A DNA stretch of 64,000 nucleotides from Bin5 sp034428395 (GTDB lineage Bacteria; Chloroflexota; Anaerolineae; Caldilineales; Caldilineaceae). Position numbers and translations under genes: made by a program. Location: assembly GCA_034428395.1 (NCBI GenBank), contig DAOUHX010000424.1, positions 1 through 64,000 of the forward strand. Direction: 5' to 3'. This document shows, piece by piece, positions 45,072-52,719 of the stretch (position 1 is the first letter of the stretch; the number at the start of each line of letters is the position of its first letter). The notes beneath the pieces were generated by a model. It was not told where the DNA came from. It saw nothing but the letters and a program-made list of their open reading frames with translations, and ran no database searches.

Positions 45072-46211
45072 CTAGCGGTTACGGTAGAGTTCCCGTGAAA
45101 TGATCATCTGCTGGATCTGGGTTGTACCTTCGTAGATCTGGTAGATCTTCGCATCGCGCATCAGCTTTTCGACCGGGTATTCGCGGCTATATCCGTTGCC
45201 GCCGAATACCTGGACGGCGTCGGTCGCGTTCTTCATGGCGGCCTCGGCGCAGTAGGCCTTGGCGATCGAGGCCGACATGGTGTTGCGGACGCCCTGGTCG
45301 ACCTCCCAGGCGGCCTTGTATGCGAGGAGCCGAGCGGCTTCGACGCGAATCGCCATGTCGGCCAGCATGAAGCCGACGCCCTGAAATTGGGAGATGGGCT
45401 GGCCGAAGGCGGTCCGCTCGCCCGCGTAGGCCACCGCCTCGTCAAGCGCGCGCCAGGCAACGCCGACTGCGGCAGTGGCAACGCCGGGCCTGCTGATGTC
45501 AAATGCCTGCATCGCGATTCTGAAGCCGTCGCCCTCCTCGCCGAGCCGGTTGGCAACCGGCACCTCGACATTCTCAAGGAACACCTGGCAGGCCTGGGCC
45601 GCGTGCTGCCCCATCTTCTTCAGCGGCTGGCTCGTACTGACGCCCGGCCAGTCGCGTTCCACGATAAAGCAGCTCATGCCATTGTGGCCCGCCTCGGGAT
45701 CGGTCTTGGCGAAGACGGCGAAGAAGCTGGCGACAGGGCCGTCGGTTATCCAGGTCTTGAGGCCGTTGAGCAGGTAACTGTCTCCCTGGCGAACGGCAGT
45801 TGTCTTGATTCCGGCCACGTCGGAACCGGCATCGGGTTCGGTCACGCAGTAGGCAGCGACCTTGCCTTCGTCGGCGATCCAGGGCAGATAGCTGCTCTTC
45901 TGCTCGTCGCTGCCGGCGATCAGGAGGGGCAGAATGGCCAGCTGATTCAACATCAGCGCCGTCTGGATGCCCGAGCAGCCATAGGCCATCGCCTCGGAGA
46001 TGACGCACTCTTCGAGCGCGCTGGCGCCCAACCCGCCGTACGCCTCGGGAATATTCAAGTTGATGAGGCCGACCTCGCGCGCCTTGTGGAAGATGTCCCA
46101 GGGCCACTCGTCGGACTGATCGTAATGCTCAGCGCGTGGGAGGATCTCACGCGCAGTGAACTCGATCGCCAGCTCGCGCAGCATTTTGACATCTTCGGGA
46201 AGTTCGTACAT
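45072..46211 (-). CDS. Acyl-CoA dehydrogenase
   Basis: A 379-residue FAD enzyme, normal length for the family, that introduces a 2,3-double bond into acyl-CoA and passes electrons to electron-transfer flavoprotein. Motifs: AYCVTEPDAGSDVAGIKT (flavin-binding signature 1), QVFGGNGYSREYPVEKLMRDAKI (signature 2), and the catalytic Glu in IYEGTTQIQ. A short-chain or butyryl-CoA dehydrogenase role is likely. It is divergent from the SIS gene, and the repeat block B lies just beyond its 3' end. Confidence 0.94.
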   Translation of the reverse strand: MYELPEDVKMLRELAIEFTAREILPRAEHYDQSDEWPWDIFHKAREVGLINLNIPEAYGGLGASALEECVISEAMAYGCSGIQTALMLNQLAILPLLIAGSDEQKSSYLPWIADEGKVAAYCVTEPDAGSDVAGIKTTAVRQGDSYLLNGLKTWITDGPVASFFAVFAKTDPEAGHNGMSCFIVERDWPGVSTSQPLKKMGQHAAQACQVFLENVEVPVANRLGEEGDGFRIAMQAFDISRPGVATAAVGVAWRALDEAVAYAGERTAFGQPISQFQGVGFMLADMAIRVEAARLLAYKAAWEVDQGVRNTMSASIAKAYCAEAAMKNATDAVQVFGGNGYSREYPVEKLMRDAKIYQIYEGTTQIQQMIISRELYRNR

Positions 46212-46313
46212 TGCAGTCGATCCTCGTGTAAAGCAGTCCTATGAACGTAAGATCGGTCGGGTGGGTGTTATACTCTTAGAAAACTTCGACAGGCGAAACA
46301 GTAGGGGGAGGCG

Positions 46314-47360
46314 ATGGGCTCGGACGCAATACTCTTCCAGGAAATACAGGAGCAGCCGGAAGTGATCGCGCGCCTTGCGCACGAAGGGCAGAACGAAGTC
46401 GCGCAACTGGCAGCCGCGATGCGCGCTGCCGACATCCGCCAGATCGTGGTTGCTGCCAGAGGTACCAGCGACAACGCAGCCCGGTACGCACAATATCTGC
46501 TTGGCGCCGGCAACCGGCTGCCGGTCATGCTGACCACGCCCAGCCTCTTCACATTATACCAGCGCCCTCCGCGTTTTGCCCCAAACACACTGGTACTCGG
46601 CATCAGCCAGAGCGGCAAGAGTCCTGACATTGTCAGCGTTCTGGCCGAAGGCAAGCGGCAGGGCTGCCTGACGTCGGCGATCACGAACGCTGTGGATTCC
46701 CCCCTGGCGCAGCAGGCTGATCACATCGTTGCCCTGCGGGCCGGCCGCGAGCGGTCGATCGCCGCGACCAAGACCTACACCGCGCAGCTCTTCGCCGTCG
46801 GACTTCTGTCTGCGCAGCTTGCCGAGGATGGCGAGCGTATGGCGACGCTGCAGGAGGCGCCCGCCCTCTTGCGCCAGACGCTCGCAATGAACGGGGAAGT
46901 CGAGCGCCTGGCTGAACGATATAGGTACATGCGGAACTGTGTCGTCGTTGGCCGCGGCTACAACTATTCGACTTCGTTCGAAATCGCCCTCAAGCTCAAG
47001 GAACTGACCTATACGCTGGTCGAACCCTATAGCGCCGCCGACTTCCTGCACGGCCCCGTGAGCCTGATCGAGCCCGGATTTCCCGTGGTCGTAATTGCTT
47101 CCAGCGGCGTTCTCGCAACCGAGATGCAGGCCCTTGTCAAACAGCTGAGCGACCTCGAAGCCGAGCTTCTGTGCGTGAGCAGTGACGAGGCCGTCCTCGA
47201 AAGGGGGCGTTCCCGTCTTCCATTCCCCCACGTGCCCGACTGGCTGTCGCCGCTGCTGGCGGTCGTGCCCGGGCAGCTGCTCGCCCTCTATCTTGCCCTC
47301 GCCCGCGACTTCGACCCAGACCGTCCGCGCGGGCTGAGCAAAGTCACAGAGACCCGCTAG
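46314..47360 (+). CDS. SIS domain protein (GlmS/AgaS isomerase-half-like)
   Basis: A 348-residue protein made of two SIS domains like the isomerase half of glucosamine-6-phosphate synthase or stand-alone sugar-phosphate deaminase/isomerases: IVVAARGTSDNAARYAQYLL, LGISQSGKSPDIVSVL and ERSIAATKTYTAQL in the first, VVGRGYNYSTSFEIALKLKEL and EPYSAADFLHGPVSLIE in the second. The N-terminal glutaminase domain of GlmS is absent, so it would not make glucosamine-6-phosphate from glutamine. A TATACT hexamer at 46269-46274 may be a -10 element. It is divergent from the acyl-CoA dehydrogenase gene. Confidence 0.9.
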   Translation: MGSDAILFQEIQEQPEVIARLAHEGQNEVAQLAAAMRAADIRQIVVAARGTSDNAARYAQYLLGAGNRLPVMLTTPSLFTLYQRPPRFAPNTLVLGISQSGKSPDIVSVLAEGKRQGCLTSAITNAVDSPLAQQADHIVALRAGRERSIAATKTYTAQLFAVGLLSAQLAEDGERMATLQEAPALLRQTLAMNGEVERLAERYRYMRNCVVVGRGYNYSTSFEIALKLKELTYTLVEPYSAADFLHGPVSLIEPGFPVVVIASSGVLATEMQALVKQLSDLEAELLCVSSDEAVLERGRSRLPFPHVPDWLSPLLAVVPGQLLALYLALARDFDPDRPRGLSKVTETR

Positions 47361-47441
47361 AACCGGGCGTTGGCTGGCGACGGCACTTGAAGTGTGCGCT
47401 GGCTGGCTATGGCAGCATTCAAGACTCAGACGACCAAAATG

Positions 47442-47473
47442 AAAAAAGCAGGCGTAGGCACGCTACGCCTGCT
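47442..47473. terminator. Bidirectional terminator between convergent genes
   Basis: An 11-bp perfect stem (AGCAGGCGTAG at 47447-47457 and its complement at 47463-47473) with a five-base loop. On the - strand it ends in six T residues (47447-47442), for the lipoprotein gene; on the + strand it is followed by CTTTGACGTT and can serve the SIS gene. Confidence 0.85.
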
Positions 47474-47545
47474 CTTTGACGTTGTTAAAGCCCTTTCCTC
47501 AGCAAGACCAGGTGCCTTGAGTTGGTCGGGGCGCCCGCGACTGAG

Positions 47546-48598
47546 CTAGTTGCCCATGCTAAAACCCGGGAGATAGACCGTGACGTTGACATCGGTCATC
47601 TGGATCAGAGGAAGCATCGACTCGACCAGGCCGACGACCTCGTAGATGCTGCCGCCCGGGAACATCGCCTCCACCGTCTCAAGCAGGCCGGACTCCTTCA
47701 CGATCGCAAGGACATTCTGCACCTCCCCGCTGCCCCAGGAGAGATAGGGAAGGGCGATGTCGTTGACGCCGATGTGAATTCCTTCCTTGTTCGTCTGCAG
47801 AGTGATGGTGGAGATTCCGGCCTCCGACAGGTTTGAGATTACCGCCGGCGATAGACGGAAGGCCCAGAAGGGCATGAGCGTCATCGCTGACCACTCGGTG
47901 TCGGTCAGCTCGGCAACGGTAAAGCTGCCGTCCGCGTGGTAAACTATTGGGAGGTCAATCGCTGGCAAGCCGCCGATCAGGTCCCTCATCTGCTCCTGGG
48001 CCACGCGCGCCCGGATCGCTTCTTCGCTTTCGGGCTGTCCTGTCAACGGGATCAACTCGGTCCCTTCGCCGACCGGGAAACGCAGAACGAGGCCCATGCC
48101 GAAGTTTCGGACGAGTGGCAGCACCTTGTTGAGGGCCGGAACGCCCAGACCGCCGACTGCTTCAAGCGCCTCGGAAGTGGCCACCAGCGACCCTCCATCC
48201 CATACCAGCGAGGGAATCTGGCGCCCGTTCGCCATCACGAAGATGCCGTCCGGCCCGTTGTTTACCTGCAAGTGCTGGATGTTTGCCGCGGTGAAATACT
48301 GGACCCAGGTCGGGTCGAGCGACATGCCGTAGAGGGCGGTAGCGAGGCCCAGCCTGATGCCGGGCGGCAGGACGACACCACCGGGCGCCTCCGTGTTGCC
48401 GATGTCCATGTGTGTCAGGCCGCCCACGGATGCCGTGCCGTCGTACGCGTAGTCAACAACAAGGGCCGGCAGGTCGACAAAAAGCGTGTTCGGGTCTCTT
48501 TCGACCTCCGAGCCGGCGCCGACCCGGGGCGTGCAGCCTGAAACTGCCAGCGCGACGACAAGCACGAGCACAGCCCAAAGTGTGACGCGATTCTTCAT
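47546..48598 (-). CDS. Putative lipoprotein, unknown function
   Basis: A 350-residue protein with a clear lipoprotein signal: MKNRVTLWAVLVLVVALAVSGC, lipobox AVSGC, Cys22. The mature part repeats a pattern of hydrophobic strands and NGPDGIFVMANGRQIPSLVW / NKEGIHIGVNDIALPYLSW, two similar blocks of about 70 residues that look like an internal duplication. No enzyme motif is seen. The ATG at 48598 is preferred over a longer frame (to 48820) because AGGAGG lies seven bases upstream and the signal peptide starts there. It has its own promoter and a long leader. Confidence 0.78.
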   Translation of the reverse strand: MKNRVTLWAVLVLVVALAVSGCTPRVGAGSEVERDPNTLFVDLPALVVDYAYDGTASVGGLTHMDIGNTEAPGGVVLPPGIRLGLATALYGMSLDPTWVQYFTAANIQHLQVNNGPDGIFVMANGRQIPSLVWDGGSLVATSEALEAVGGLGVPALNKVLPLVRNFGMGLVLRFPVGEGTELIPLTGQPESEEAIRARVAQEQMRDLIGGLPAIDLPIVYHADGSFTVAELTDTEWSAMTLMPFWAFRLSPAVISNLSEAGISTITLQTNKEGIHIGVNDIALPYLSWGSGEVQNVLAIVKESGLLETVEAMFPGGSIYEVVGLVESMLPLIQMTDVNVTVYLPGFSMGN

Positions 48599-48868
48599 TC
48601 GAGACCTCCTGGTGGTTGAAGTAGACTCCCGGTATCGTGAATCCACTGAAGAGCTGCGGCCCTCTGCGTCGCCGTTCTGATTTGATGCCAGTTGCGTCCG
48701 ACGGACTCTGCCCGCCAGGTCAGGGCGGCAGAAATAGGTTTGGGAAAAGATAGGACCGGAAGGCCCCAGACATACGCCCCCGCTATCGGATCGGCGGGGC
48801 CTGCGACCCCTCCGGCTCAACTCAGCAATCCGGGATCGGTGTTGTCGTCAATATGTCCGCGCCAACTT
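48599..48868 (-). other. Long untranslated leader of the lipoprotein gene
   Basis: This stretch lies between a strong promoter and the lipoprotein ATG. The start-proximal part (about 48780-48850 on the - strand) includes GGGG-TCGCA-GGCCCC and other self-complementary GC blocks. The distal part reads in frame with the gene without a stop, but its codons give a Ser/Arg-rich peptide unlike a protein. A regulatory RNA is possible; no known class is recognised. Confidence 0.35.
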
Positions 48869-48874
48869 CCTCGA

Positions 48875-48903
48875 ATTGTACACATGCCAATAAACTGTGT
48901 CAA
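48875..48903 (-). promoter_or_regulatory. Consensus sigma-70 promoter of the lipoprotein gene
   Basis: On the - strand, TTGACA (48903-48898), a 17-base spacer and TACAAT (48880-48875). Transcription would begin near 48868, leaving about 270 bases of leader before the ATG at 48598. The leader contains GC-rich hairpin-forming stretches but matches no riboswitch that I recognise. Confidence 0.82.
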
Positions 48904-49000
48904 TTGCAGTTCCCGCGCTTGGCCCGGTTGAGTGCAGCAAGAAGACTGCAAACAAAGGCGCGAGAGTTTCGGAACCGGATGGTCCGCAAGCGCCGCCTCC

Positions 49001-49030
49001 TTGCCGAACTGCCTTCCATGTGACTATAAT
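49001..49030 (+). promoter_or_regulatory. Promoter of the trmI-like gene
   Basis: TTGCCG (49001-49006), an 18-base spacer and a perfect TATAAT (49025-49030). Transcription near 49037 rules out the long upstream reading frame (from 48932) as the true N-terminus and supports a start at about 49133. Confidence 0.72.
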
Positions 49031-49118
49031 CTGTCTGGAGCATCGAGGCTGAGAAGAGTCGCCCGGCGGGTGCCCGGCAGCGGCGCATTGAAGCCGTTGA
49101 ACAACGAGGAGAACGAGC

Positions 49119-49136
49119 GTGAGACGAAAGCCGTGA
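49119..49136 (+). CDS. Candidate five-codon leader ORF coupled to trmI
   Basis: GAGGAG at 49107-49112 is six bases before a GTG at 49119 that opens a five-codon frame (Met-Arg-Arg-Lys-Pro) ending at TGA 49134-49136. This stop overlaps the likely GTG start of the methyltransferase (GTGA), which itself has no good Shine-Dalgarno sequence. The arrangement could couple translation; it may also be chance. Confidence 0.25.
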   Translation: MRRKP

Positions 49137-50161
49137 CAGCACTGGGCAGTTGCAAGGCCAGGTCAGGCGTAGACGGGACCGGCGAAGGAATCGACTGCTC
49201 AGAGGACCCTGCCGGACAGGGGAACGCCGCCTTCCCGACAGGAACCGGCGCGCAGCTGACCAGGGCCGGCGACCTTGTGCTGCTGGTCAGCGGCGGCGGA
49301 AAGCGCAACCTCCTGCGACTTGAGCCGGGACGCCAGTTTCACTCGCACTTGGGATCGACCAGGCACGACGACCTGCTCGGCCTCCCCTACGGCACGACGG
49401 TGCACAGCCATTTGGGGCACGCCTTGTTGCTCCTGGAGCCGTCGCTCGACGACCGGATAACGCGCATCAAGCGCAACACGCAGATCATTTACCCCAAGGA
49501 CGCGGCGATGATCGTGCAGCGGCTGAGCCTGCGGTCCGGCTCGCGCGTGATCGAGGCCGGAACGGGCAGCGGCGGCCTGGCAATCGCGCTCGCCTGGGCG
49601 GTGGCGCCTGGCGGCCGCGTCTTTTCTTACGAGATTCGCGAAGAGCACTTGATGGTGGCGCGCAGAAATCTGAATCAGATGGGACTGCTGCCTTATGTAG
49701 AACTCCACCACGCGTCGATCCTGGACGGCTTTGCGCAGACTGGCGTCGACGCCCTGGTTCTGGACCTGCGCACCCCCTGGCTCTTTGTCGAGAAAGCGCA
49801 CGCCGCGCTGCGCCCGGGGTCCTACTTTGCCGCGCTGGTCCCCACAACGAATCAGGTCAGTCAGCTGCTTGCCGAGCTCGAGAAAGGCGGCTTTGCCGAC
49901 ATCGGCGTTGAAGAGATACTCCTGCGCAAGTACAAACCGGTCCCCGACCGGCTCCGTCCCGAAGACAGCATGGTAGGCCATACCGGATTCCTGATTTCGG
50001 CCCGCCCTGTAGTCGATCCATCCGAGCCGGGGCGCTGGCTCTCGGAAGAGCGCAAGCGGTACGAGGCGCGCAAGGCACTGCAGCAGCGGATCGCCGAAGA
50101 GGAGCTGAGGCGGGCCGAGGATCTGGGGGATGGCGAACGCCCCAGGCCGAAACTGCCCTGA
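49133..50161 (+). CDS. trmI: tRNA (adenine-58-N1)-methyltransferase, TrmI family
   Basis: A 342-residue protein. The small N-terminal beta domain begins around residue 42 (RAGDLVLLVSGGGKRNLLRL), with FHSHLGSTRHDDLLGLPYGT. The catalytic domain has the hallmark TQIIYPKDAAMIVQRL, motif I VIEAGTGSGGLAIALAWAV, and FSYEIREEHLMVARRNL. It would methylate N1 of A58 in the T-loop using SAM, as a tetramer. The C-terminal 50 residues are charged and helical, an extension over the usual length. The start is uncertain: GTG 49133 is used because the promoter at 49001-49030 excludes 48932. Confidence 0.88.
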   Translation: MTALGSCKARSGVDGTGEGIDCSEDPAGQGNAAFPTGTGAQLTRAGDLVLLVSGGGKRNLLRLEPGRQFHSHLGSTRHDDLLGLPYGTTVHSHLGHALLLLEPSLDDRITRIKRNTQIIYPKDAAMIVQRLSLRSGSRVIEAGTGSGGLAIALAWAVAPGGRVFSYEIREEHLMVARRNLNQMGLLPYVELHHASILDGFAQTGVDALVLDLRTPWLFVEKAHAALRPGSYFAALVPTTNQVSQLLAELEKGGFADIGVEEILLRKYKPVPDRLRPEDSMVGHTGFLISARPVVDPSEPGRWLSEERKRYEARKALQQRIAEEELRRAEDLGDGERPRPKLP

Positions 50162-50259
50162 ATTCAACGACCCTGTATCCCGCGGACGGTGCGTCAGGGC
50201 TCTAGCGCCGGTACAGGTGGCAGGGCACCCGTATTGCACTTGGCAAGAAAAGGAGAACT

Positions 50260-51423
50260 ATGGCCTCGATAGGACCCGACGACCAGCTGCACGAATATTT
50301 CGGCAATATCCATATGCACACGACCCACAGCGACGGCAGCGGCTCTTTCGACGAACTGATCGACGGCGCCGTGCGCTGGGGGCTGGATTTCGTATTTGTC
50401 ACTGACCACAATGTGCTGGTTCGGGAGGAGGAGGAGGGATATCGCCGCGGCGTCCTCACGCTCGTCGGCCAGGAGGTCAACGACACCGAGCGGGAGCAGA
50501 CGGGCAACCACCTGCTCTGTCTGGGCGTCGAGACCGACGTCAGCGACCAGGCCAAAGATCCCCAGCGGCTGATTGACGCGGTGCGCCAACAGAATGCGCT
50601 CGCCTTTCTGGCCCATCCGTTCGAGGAGGGTACGAAGCTGTTCTCGCAACTGTATCCCTGGCACAGCTGGGAGGTCACAGGCTATCACGGCGTCGAGCTG
50701 TGGAACTTTCTCTCCAGCTTTCGCGGATTCACGACGAGCTACGCCAGGGCCATACTGATGGGCTTCTTTCCACATCGATTTGCGGTCGGCCCGTTGCCGG
50801 CTATGCTGGAAAAGTGGGATGAGTTGTTGCAGGAGCGCCCGGTTGTCGCCCTGGGCGGGACCGACGTACACGCCGTCGTCTACCGCAAAGGGCCGATCAG
50901 CCGCAGATTCATGACTTACGAAGAGTGCGCCCGCGCCCTGAATACCCATGTGCTGACCAGAGTCCCCTTTCTGGGTCAGCCGCAGGAAGGCGACACCGAC
51001 TTTCGCCACCGGAATGTGCTGCACGATCGTGAACTGATACTGGATGGACTGCGGCAGGGACACTGCTGGGTGGGGTATGACTTGGCCGGTCCTACCCAGG
51101 GCTTTCGCTTCTGGGCTGAGGCGGGGGCAGGGCCCGACGACTATGAATCGGTCGCGATGATGGGAGACACGGTCATGTTGCCTGCAGGGCGCAGTCTCCG
51201 TCTGCACGTGCGCACGCCCGACAAGGCTGAAATCCGCCTGCTGCGCAACGGCCGCGTCATCGCCCATGGGCGTGCCGACTCAATGTCCTATGACGTGCGC
51301 GACGCGAGTGTGTACCGTGTCGAGGTTTGGAAGCACCGCTGGGGCAAACTGCGAGGCTGGATCTTCAGCAACCCCATCTACGTACGCTGCGCCGCGGACG
51401 AGTCACAATGGCAGGCGCTTTGA
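50260..51423 (+). CDS. PHP domain metal-dependent phosphoesterase-like protein
   Basis: A 387-residue protein. The PHP signature GNIHMHTTHSDGSGSFDELI carries the first metal ligands (HxH and the downstream Asp), with further ligands in FVFVTDHNVL, LVGQEVND, FLAHPFEEG and LGGTDVHAV. The C-terminal 110 residues (about 275-387, VMLPAGRSLRLHVRTPDKAEI) look like a beta-sandwich, as in several secreted or tryptophan-halogenase-type PHP proteins, but no signal peptide is seen. AAAGGAGAACT precedes the ATG, an ideal ribosome binding site. It follows trmI by 98 bases. Confidence 0.88.
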   Translation: MASIGPDDQLHEYFGNIHMHTTHSDGSGSFDELIDGAVRWGLDFVFVTDHNVLVREEEEGYRRGVLTLVGQEVNDTEREQTGNHLLCLGVETDVSDQAKDPQRLIDAVRQQNALAFLAHPFEEGTKLFSQLYPWHSWEVTGYHGVELWNFLSSFRGFTTSYARAILMGFFPHRFAVGPLPAMLEKWDELLQERPVVALGGTDVHAVVYRKGPISRRFMTYEECARALNTHVLTRVPFLGQPQEGDTDFRHRNVLHDRELILDGLRQGHCWVGYDLAGPTQGFRFWAEAGAGPDDYESVAMMGDTVMLPAGRSLRLHVRTPDKAEIRLLRNGRVIAHGRADSMSYDVRDASVYRVEVWKHRWGKLRGWIFSNPIYVRCAADESQWQAL

Positions 51424-51491
51424 GCCGCAGGCATTGCCTCCAAGGCTGGTGGCTGCGGCAATCTGAGTTATCTGTAAGCCAGGAGTCCGGT

Positions 51492-52448
51492 TCAGGACGT
51501 CTCTATCACAGCAGGCCAACCATCGACCTGGGCTCGCAGCAGCGCGAGGACTGTCTCTTCGGCCTGCTGCGGGTATGGCGCGCGTAGGATGTCGCACAGT
51601 TGCGGAGCGTACCAGCGGTAGAGAACAATCAGCGCGACGGCCTGTCCGATCCAGGATGACTTCAGCGTGCCCGCCCCGGAGTTGGTCCTTCCCATACCCA
51701 GGCTCTTCTCGAAAGCATACAGCTGTTCCGGTCCCAGGAACTGATTGACGCGCGCGGTTGACCGCGGACGGGTGGCGCCGTTCAAGGCCACGACTAGGTC
51801 AAGCAAAAGCGTGCGCGTTTCGGCGAGCAGTGCGTGCGCGGCAAGATCCTCCCTGCGCGCCAGAACTGCCGGCAGCTGCGCCAGCAAAAGCCAGAACTGG
51901 CACAGCTGTGCCCCGACTACTTCCCGATCTGGCGGGCTGAGCGAGTTAGCCCGCCTCTCCAGAGAGGCCCGCAGTTCAAGTGAAAGCCGCTGTGAAAGGT
52001 AGATCGGGCGAACCGGGCCCGGGCGGCTCCACAGTTCGATCTCGCAGGGAGCCGCCTCCCACGAAAACCTGAAGAGAACGCCGATCTCTACGCCCTGACC
52101 TTCACTACTGCAAGGATGGCTGCCCGCCAGGGTGATGCCCACCAAGCTGTCCACGCCTTCCTTCCGGGACAAGAGCCCCAGCCGATAACCTCCCTTACCC
52201 AGTGCCTCGTCCAGCGCATCCTCTAGCTGGTCGCGCCGCCCTGGGGTGGACGCTCCCTGATCGCTCGATCTCCAGACTAGGCAAATATCGACGCTGCTCC
52301 ACTTGTCCGCGTCCAAGCGCGCCAGGGAACCGGACAGCAGGATTGCGTCGACTGGATCAAGGGCAGCCAATACAGGGACCAGGGCCTGCAATAGCGACCG
52401 CTGCCGCGGAAGTTTCGCAACGGGAACGAGGTCGAACGCCCGACTCAT
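51492..52448 (-). CDS. Nucleotidyltransferase-fold protein with altered catalytic motif
   Basis: A 318-residue protein. Near residues 32-52 it has DAILLSGSLARLDADKWSSVDICLVW, close to the GSxxxG...SDxD motif of MNT/aminoglycoside-type nucleotidyltransferases, but the first Asp of the DxD pair is Ser here. The rest is helical (LSLELRASLERRANS; WLLLAQLPAVLARREDLAAHALLAETR), similar to the helical domain beside such folds. Activity is therefore doubtful. The start at 52448 (MSRAFDLVPV) is preferred over a long frame to 52925 that overlaps the divergent UPF0182 gene. It is convergent with the PHP gene. Confidence 0.7.
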   Translation of the reverse strand: MSRAFDLVPVAKLPRQRSLLQALVPVLAALDPVDAILLSGSLARLDADKWSSVDICLVWRSSDQGASTPGRRDQLEDALDEALGKGGYRLGLLSRKEGVDSLVGITLAGSHPCSSEGQGVEIGVLFRFSWEAAPCEIELWSRPGPVRPIYLSQRLSLELRASLERRANSLSPPDREVVGAQLCQFWLLLAQLPAVLARREDLAAHALLAETRTLLLDLVVALNGATRPRSTARVNQFLGPEQLYAFEKSLGMGRTNSGAGTLKSSWIGQAVALIVLYRWYAPQLCDILRAPYPQQAEETVLALLRAQVDGWPAVIETS

Positions 52449-52596
52449 CGCTGGAGAAGGAAACGGATAGAGCGCATGCAGGCAAGTATAGCATAGGCGG
52501 GCAGTCTCAGGCGATGTAGGGGTCTGGATGCCCGGCAGCCAGGGGCGCGCTCTGTTTCCGGCGCGACCCGAACCCGTGCATCCTGCCTTTCTCTGG

Positions 52597-52602
52597 TATA
52601 AT
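52597..52602 (+). promoter_or_regulatory. Likely -10 element upstream of the UPF0182 gene
   Basis: A perfect TATAAT, preceded by CTGG, lies 118 bases before the UPF0182 ATG. The -35 region (around 52574) does not match consensus, so an activator or an extended element may be needed. Confidence 0.4.
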
Positions 52603-52719
52603 GGTGCGCAAGTGCGCCGGCATCGGCGTGGTGCGACGGGACACCGACCGGGCGCGCGCAGGGTAGAGCTGCTTTCAATTACCCCTGGAACAGTCCCGCT
52701 CAACTGACAAGGACGTCGT

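Noticed and set aside
48932..49132. N-terminal extension of the trmI-like gene from a GTG at 48932
   Set aside because: A strong promoter with a perfect TATAAT at 49025-49030 lies inside it, and the encoded residues are unlike TrmI proteins.
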